From positions 77,001-141,000 of the forward strand of contig JALIRH010000099.1 in NCBI GenBank assembly GCA_023055505.1: DNA of 64,000 bases. Reading direction: 5' to 3'. How positions within the stretch are numbered: position 1 is the stretch's first letter; every line of letters starts with the position of its first letter. Positions 59,399 to 64,000 of the stretch are shown here, piece after piece. Source of the stretch: Callipepla californica brunnescens. Taxonomy: Eukaryota > Chordata > Aves > Galliformes > Odontophoridae. Position numbers and translations under genes: made by a program. The notes under the pieces are model-generated. The model worked only from the letters and a program-made list of their open reading frames with translations. It searched no databases and was not told where the DNA came from.

Positions 59399-60889
59399 AG
59401 CATAAAGTGTATGTAGGGTGAATTTGAGTTTTAGGGTCAAAGTTAAATTGTTAGTTTTAGGGTTAGGGTGAAGGATTGCTTTAGTTCTAGTATTAGGGTG
59501 TTTGGGGTTAGGGTTAGGGTAAGGATTTTGGAGTGGATTAGGTTTAGGGTCAGGTTTGGGGGAGTTTTGGGGTTAGGGTTAGATTTAGGATTAGGGTTAG
59601 CAAAAAAGTTGTTTTAGTTTTAGTTTAGGTTAGTGCTAGGATTAGGTTGAGTGTTCTTGTGAAGTTTAGGTTTAGGGTTAGGTTTAGGTTTAGATTGAGG
59701 TTTAGGGTAAGGAGTAGGGTTAATTTGACTTTTAGGGTCAGAGTAGAGTTAAGTCGTGTTAGGGTTAAGGTTAAGAACAGGATTCAGATTCCAATTAGGT
59801 TTTGGGTTCCTACTAGGGATAGGCCTCAAATTAGTGTTAAGGTTAGGGTTAGGGTTAGGTATAGGGAAAGGGTTAGTGTTAAGGCCAGGGCAAGTGTATG
59901 GTTTAGGGTAAAGATTGGATTTAGGGTTAGGTTTAGATGTAGGTTTGGTTTGATCGTTAGGGTGTGAGAAGGCACCGGCCTTGGATTTCATTTGGAGATT
60001 GGGTAAGGTTTAGGAATAGGAATAACATTGGTGTTTAAAAGATGATTAGTGTTAGTATTAGGGATAGGGTTACGGTTAGAGTTTAGTTAGGGTTGTTAGT
60101 TTTAGAGTGAGGGATAGGGGTATGGTTTGGTCTAGTACTTGGGTTAGGGTTTGGGATAGTCCTAGCATTAGTGTTAGGGTTAGGGTTCCGTTAGGGTTGT
60201 GGTAATCTGATGCTAGGTGTCGGGATTAGGGTTGTGCTTAAATGTGGGTTTGGTTTGAGGGTCAGAGTTAGGGTTAGGGTAGAGTTAGAATTAGGGTAAG
60301 AGTTAGGATTAGGTTTAGGATTAGGATAAAGATTAGGTTAGGATTAGTGTTGGCTTTAGGGTTGTGTCTGGGAGAAGGGTTAGTGTTAGGGATAGACTTA
60401 GGGTAAGAGTAAGTGTTAGGAATAGGCATAGGTTTTGGGAAAGTTTCAGAGTTTGGACTGGATTTATGATTAGGGTTAGGGACAAAGATTTTTTGAGATT
60501 TGTGATTAGATTTAGGGAGAAAAGTAGGCTGACTTGTGGTGTTAGCAGTAGGTTTAGGTTTAGGTTTAGGTTTAGGATTCCATTTGTATTTATTGATCGA
60601 GGTTGGGTTAGTTGGAGTGTAAAGGTCAGAGTAGGGTTAGGCCTTGGGATAGGGTTAAGGTTTGGAATAGGATTAGGATTCAAATGATGTTACGGGTTGG
60701 TGTTAGGGTTAGGGAAAGGTTAGGATCAGGGTTGAGGTCAGGGTTAGGTATAGGAAAAGGGTTAGTGTTAGGGCTAGGGCAATTGGAAGGGTTAGGCTTA
60801 GGCTTAGATATTAGGGTTAGGTTTAGGCGGAGGTTTGGTTGGAGTGTCAGGGTGAGAGAAGGGGTAGGCCTGGGGTTTGGTTTTGGGTT
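59399..60889 (+). repeat. TTAGGG-oriented arm, unit 3
   Basis: Third copy of the arm. It has GATTTTGGAGTGG where units 1 and 2 have GATTTGGGGGTGG (near 59525) and GGTTGGAGTG for GGTTCGAGTG (near 60837). Confidence 0.9.
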
Positions 60890-61078
60890 ACATCATACAA
60901 ATCATCACATACATTAGCTGGGGTGGGTGGTGCAAGGAACAGCCAGCAAAGTGCTGAGTTCATTCCAATCAGAGGACCTGAAGATCGGGTAGCTACTATC
61001 AAACCGTTTGCGTTGCCAATTCCGATGATATTTATGGGGCCCTGATGTTATGGTTCAGTGGGGAGTCACTATCAAGTC
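60890..61078 (+). repeat. 189-bp unique spacer, unit 3
   Basis: Third copy of the spacer, with GGGTGGGTGG for GGGTGGGAGG and TTTGCGTTGCC for TTTGTGTTGCC. Confidence 0.88.
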
Positions 61079-62871
61079 CAAACCCAATCCAAACCCCAAA
61101 CCTACTCCTATTCCTAAACCTTATCTTAACCCTAAACCAAACCCAAACCCAAGGCCCTCCCCTTCTCTCAGCCTAACACTCAAACTAACCTAAACCCGAA
61201 ACTAACCCTACATTTATCCTAATCTTATCCATATTCTAAGGCCTAACCCTACTCTGACCAGAAAGCTCATGTTGTCTAAAATCTACCCCTTACCTAAAAC
61301 CTAAATCGACAAAAAAACCTAACCCGAAACCTCAACCTAACTCTTCTCCTAACTAGAACACCAGCACTTCACCTTACCCTAACTGGAAACCTAGGACTAA
61401 ATCCTTACCTTGTCCAGAACCCTATTCCTAACCCAAACCAGAATTCTAACCTCTACCCTAACCAAAACCCTTCCCCTAAACCTAAACCTAATGCTACCCT
61501 CAACCAAACCCTAGCCCTAAATCCTACCCTAAAACCAACACCACGTTTAAGCTCAAACCTCAAGCCTCAAAGAAAGCATCAGATTACCGCAGATCTCACC
61601 TAACACTAACCCCAATCCAATCCCTACTACTAACCCCAAACCCAATCCAAACACCAAAACTATTCCTATTCCTAAACCTAACACTAAGCCAGAACCAAAC
61701 CCAAGGCCTACCCCTTCTCTCAGCCTGACACTCAAACTAACCTAGACCTGAACGCAACGCTAAATCAAATACTAAAACTCACCCTTAGCCAAGGCCCTTT
61801 TAGGACCCTTCCCTGGTCCTAAAACTAAAGAGAACCCTTCATCTACATCCCTAACCCTTACCCTAAACCTAAATCTACACCAAAACCTAACCCTAACCCT
61901 AACATGTCTTCTAACTGTAAAACTAACGCTTCACCTAACCCGAACTGAAACCCCAGGACTAAACCTTACCTAACACCTAGCTATATTCCTAACCCTATCC
62001 TGAAACCTAACGTTAACCCTAACCCTAAAAACAACTTGGAACCAAACCCTAACCCTAACCTAACCCTTATCAGAACCCTAAATCTAATCCTAACCGTTAC
62101 CTCAATTGAACTCCAATTCTTCCTGAAATCTAAATGGGACCTTCAAACCAACCCCAGATTGAAGCCCAACCCTAAACCTAACACAAAGCATTAGATTACC
62201 ACAGCCATCACCTAACTCTAACCCCAGCCTTAACGCTAATACTATCCCAAACACTATTCCAATTCCTAAACCCAACACAAACCCAAAAACACAAAGCCTA
62301 CAATTCTCACAGCCTAACACTGAAAGGAAACCTAAATCTTACCCTAACTCTAAAACTAATCCAAAGCATGACCACAATTTAAACTCTAAATCTACCTTCA
62401 AACTAAAGCTGACCCTAACACCAACCTCAAGTAAAAGCCCAACCCTAAGCCTAACACAAAGCATTAGATTACCACAACGCTCACCTAACTTCTAACCCCC
62501 ACCCTAACACTAATACTAAAGCAATCAGATTCCAAATACTAACCCAATTCCTATTCTGAAACCCAAAACTATTCCAAAAACAAACCCAAGGCCTAACCTT
62601 TCTCTCACCCTAACAATCAAAGAAAACCTATTCCTAAACCTAATCCTAAATCTAGTCCTAACCCTAACCCTCACCCTTAATCTAACCCCAACCCCCACCC
62701 AGAAGCTAACACTTAGCATTGTACAATACCTAAACGTACCCCTAATCCATATCACTAAACCTAAAAGAAACCTGAAACATAGTGCTAAATCCGAACCCTA
62801 ACCCTGAAGACTAACACTAACAATGAACCAATTCCTATACCTTTTCCTTCCTCCAAACTGATTCCTAGCAC

Positions 62872-64000
62872 TAACCCTAACCCTACATTAACCCTATCCT
62901 AACCCTAACCCTAACCCTAGCCCTAAACTACATTAACCCTAACCCTAACCCTAACCCTAACCCTAGCCCTAACCTAACTCTAACCCTAACCCTAACCCTA
63001 AACCTAATGCTAACCCTTACCCTACCCTAACCCTAACCCTACCATACCCTAACCCTAAACTACCCTAACACTAACCCTAACCCTAACCCTAAACCTAAAC
63101 CTAAACCTAACCCTAACCCTAACCCTAACCCTAATTCCTAACCCTTACCTTAACTGTATCACAATCCCTATCCTAATTCTTACCCTAACCCTAACCCTTA
63201 CCTAACCCTAACCCTAACCCTAACCCTAACACTAACTCTAACCTTAACCCTAACCCTAACCCTAACCTAACCCTAACCCTAATCCTAACCCTAACCCTAA
63301 CTCTAATTCCTAACCCTTACCTTAACTGTATCACAATCCCTATCCTAATTCTTACCCTAACCCTAACCCTTACCTAACCCTAACCCTAACCCTAACCCTA
63401 ACTCTCACCTTAACCCTAACCCTAACCCTAACCTAACCCTAACCCTAACCCTAACCCTAACCCTAACCCTAACCCTAACCCTAACCTCAACCCTAACCCT
63501 AACTCTAACCTTAACCCTAAACCTAACAATAAATTTAACCCTAACCCTAACACTAACCCTAACCCTAATTTTACCCTAACCCTAAGCATACCCTAACCCT
63601 AACCCTAACCCTAACCCTAACCCTAACCCCAACCCTAACCTAACCCTAACCCTAACCCTAACCCTAACCCTACCCTAACCCTAACCTTAACCCTAACCCT
63701 AACCCTACCCCTAACCCTAACCCTAACCCTAACAATAAATTTAACCTTAACCCTAACCCTAACCCTAACCCTACCCTAACCCTAACCCTAACCCTAACCC
63801 TAACCCTAACCCTAACCCTAACCCTACCCTAACCCTAACCCTAACCCTAACCCTAACCCTTACCCTAACCCTAGCCTAACCCAAACCCTAACCCTAACCC
63901 TACCCTAACCCTAACCCTAACCCTAACCCTACCCCTAACCCTACTTTACCCTAACCCTAATCCTAACACTAACTCTAACTTTATTCCTTACCCTAACACT
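62872..64000 (-). repeat. Near-perfect CCCTAA tracts, unit 4 (runs off the window)
   Basis: Same organisation as units 2 and 3, with additional CCTAAA triplets near 63090. The window ends inside this tract, so the number of further units and any true chromosome end are not visible. Confidence 0.88.

Larger units (their letters stand above)
45611..64000. repeat. 5.28-kb telomere-derived macrosatellite
   Basis: Three complete tandem units and one partial: 45611-50506 (4896 bp), 50507-55789 (5283 bp), 55790-61078 (5289 bp) and 61079 to the window end. In each unit the parts follow in order: a degenerate CCCTAA-sense arm, near-perfect CCCTAA tracts, a degenerate CCCTAA-sense tail, the palindrome ACCTAGGT, a degenerate TTAGGG-sense arm and a 189-bp unique spacer. 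Unit 1 is shorter because part of the near-perfect tract is missing. Copies are nearly identical even where degenerate, so the unit has been amplified as a whole. Open frames recur at the same place in every unit and are telomere-repeat translations. Confidence 0.95.

Noticed and set aside
46085..62755. Recurring frames of 60-116 codons at the same place in each macrosatellite unit
   Set aside because: They recur because the DNA unit recurs; composition is that of telomeric repeats on both strands at once.
58000..64000. True chromosome end at the right edge
   Set aside because: The array is a repeating unit with inverted arms and continues beyond the window in CCCTAA sense, whereas a right-hand chromosome end would read TTAGGG on this strand.

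Overview
The window looks like avian subtelomeric or other heterochromatic DNA. It holds long TTAGGG/CCCTAA-derived arrays, a CR1-type LINE fragment, two decayed endogenous retroviruses with vertebrate tRNA primer sites, and an intron-bearing fragment related to vertebrate exportin-1. GC-rich 11-bp minisatellites of this style fit a galliform bird such as chicken, but the species cannot be fixed from the sequence alone. No prokaryotic genes, rRNA, tRNA or CRISPR were seen. Nearly all of the long open frames are by-products of tandem repeats.

Layout: (1) 1-1868 is an 8-bp minisatellite. (2) 1877-5920 and 6787-16876 are an 11-bp minisatellite (consensus GGGGCAGCTAT). The second block contains a 4.6-kb tandem duplication, 7078-11680 and 11681-16245. 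(3) 5921-6786 separates the two blocks and contains a CpG-island-like promoter with ETS-type sites and a candidate first exon on the minus strand. (4) 16877-21294 is a minus-strand endogenous retrovirus: LTR, Lys-type primer site, a two-membrane-segment leader ORF, gag, protease, RT and the start of RNase H. It is cut off by the minisatellite and had inserted into a CR1 LINE (21295-21830). (5) 21989-24661 carries four XPO1-like exons with usable splice sites and no internal stops. (6) 25405-26770 and 32461-33893 are degenerate telomere-like DNA in TTAGGG orientation. Between them lies a second, plus-strand, class-I-like retrovirus (about 26870-32275) with a His-tRNA primer site. (7) 33894-45165 is a satellite of about 592 bp with 20 detectable copies, mostly alternating between two subtypes. 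(8) 45166-64000 is telomere-derived. From 45611 it is organised as a tandem macrosatellite of about 5.28 kb. Each unit has a CCCTAA-oriented arm, a switch at an ACCTAGGT palindrome, a TTAGGG-oriented arm and a 189-bp unique spacer.

There is no operon-like cooperation here. The working genes, if any, are the CpG-island transcript(s) and perhaps the XPO1-like fragment. Both retroviruses are broken by stops, frameshifts and missing ends. The most unusual element is the inverted-arm telomeric macrosatellite. The 592-bp satellite occupies the same kind of TTAGGG-to-CCCTAA junction that the 189-bp spacer occupies in the macrosatellite.
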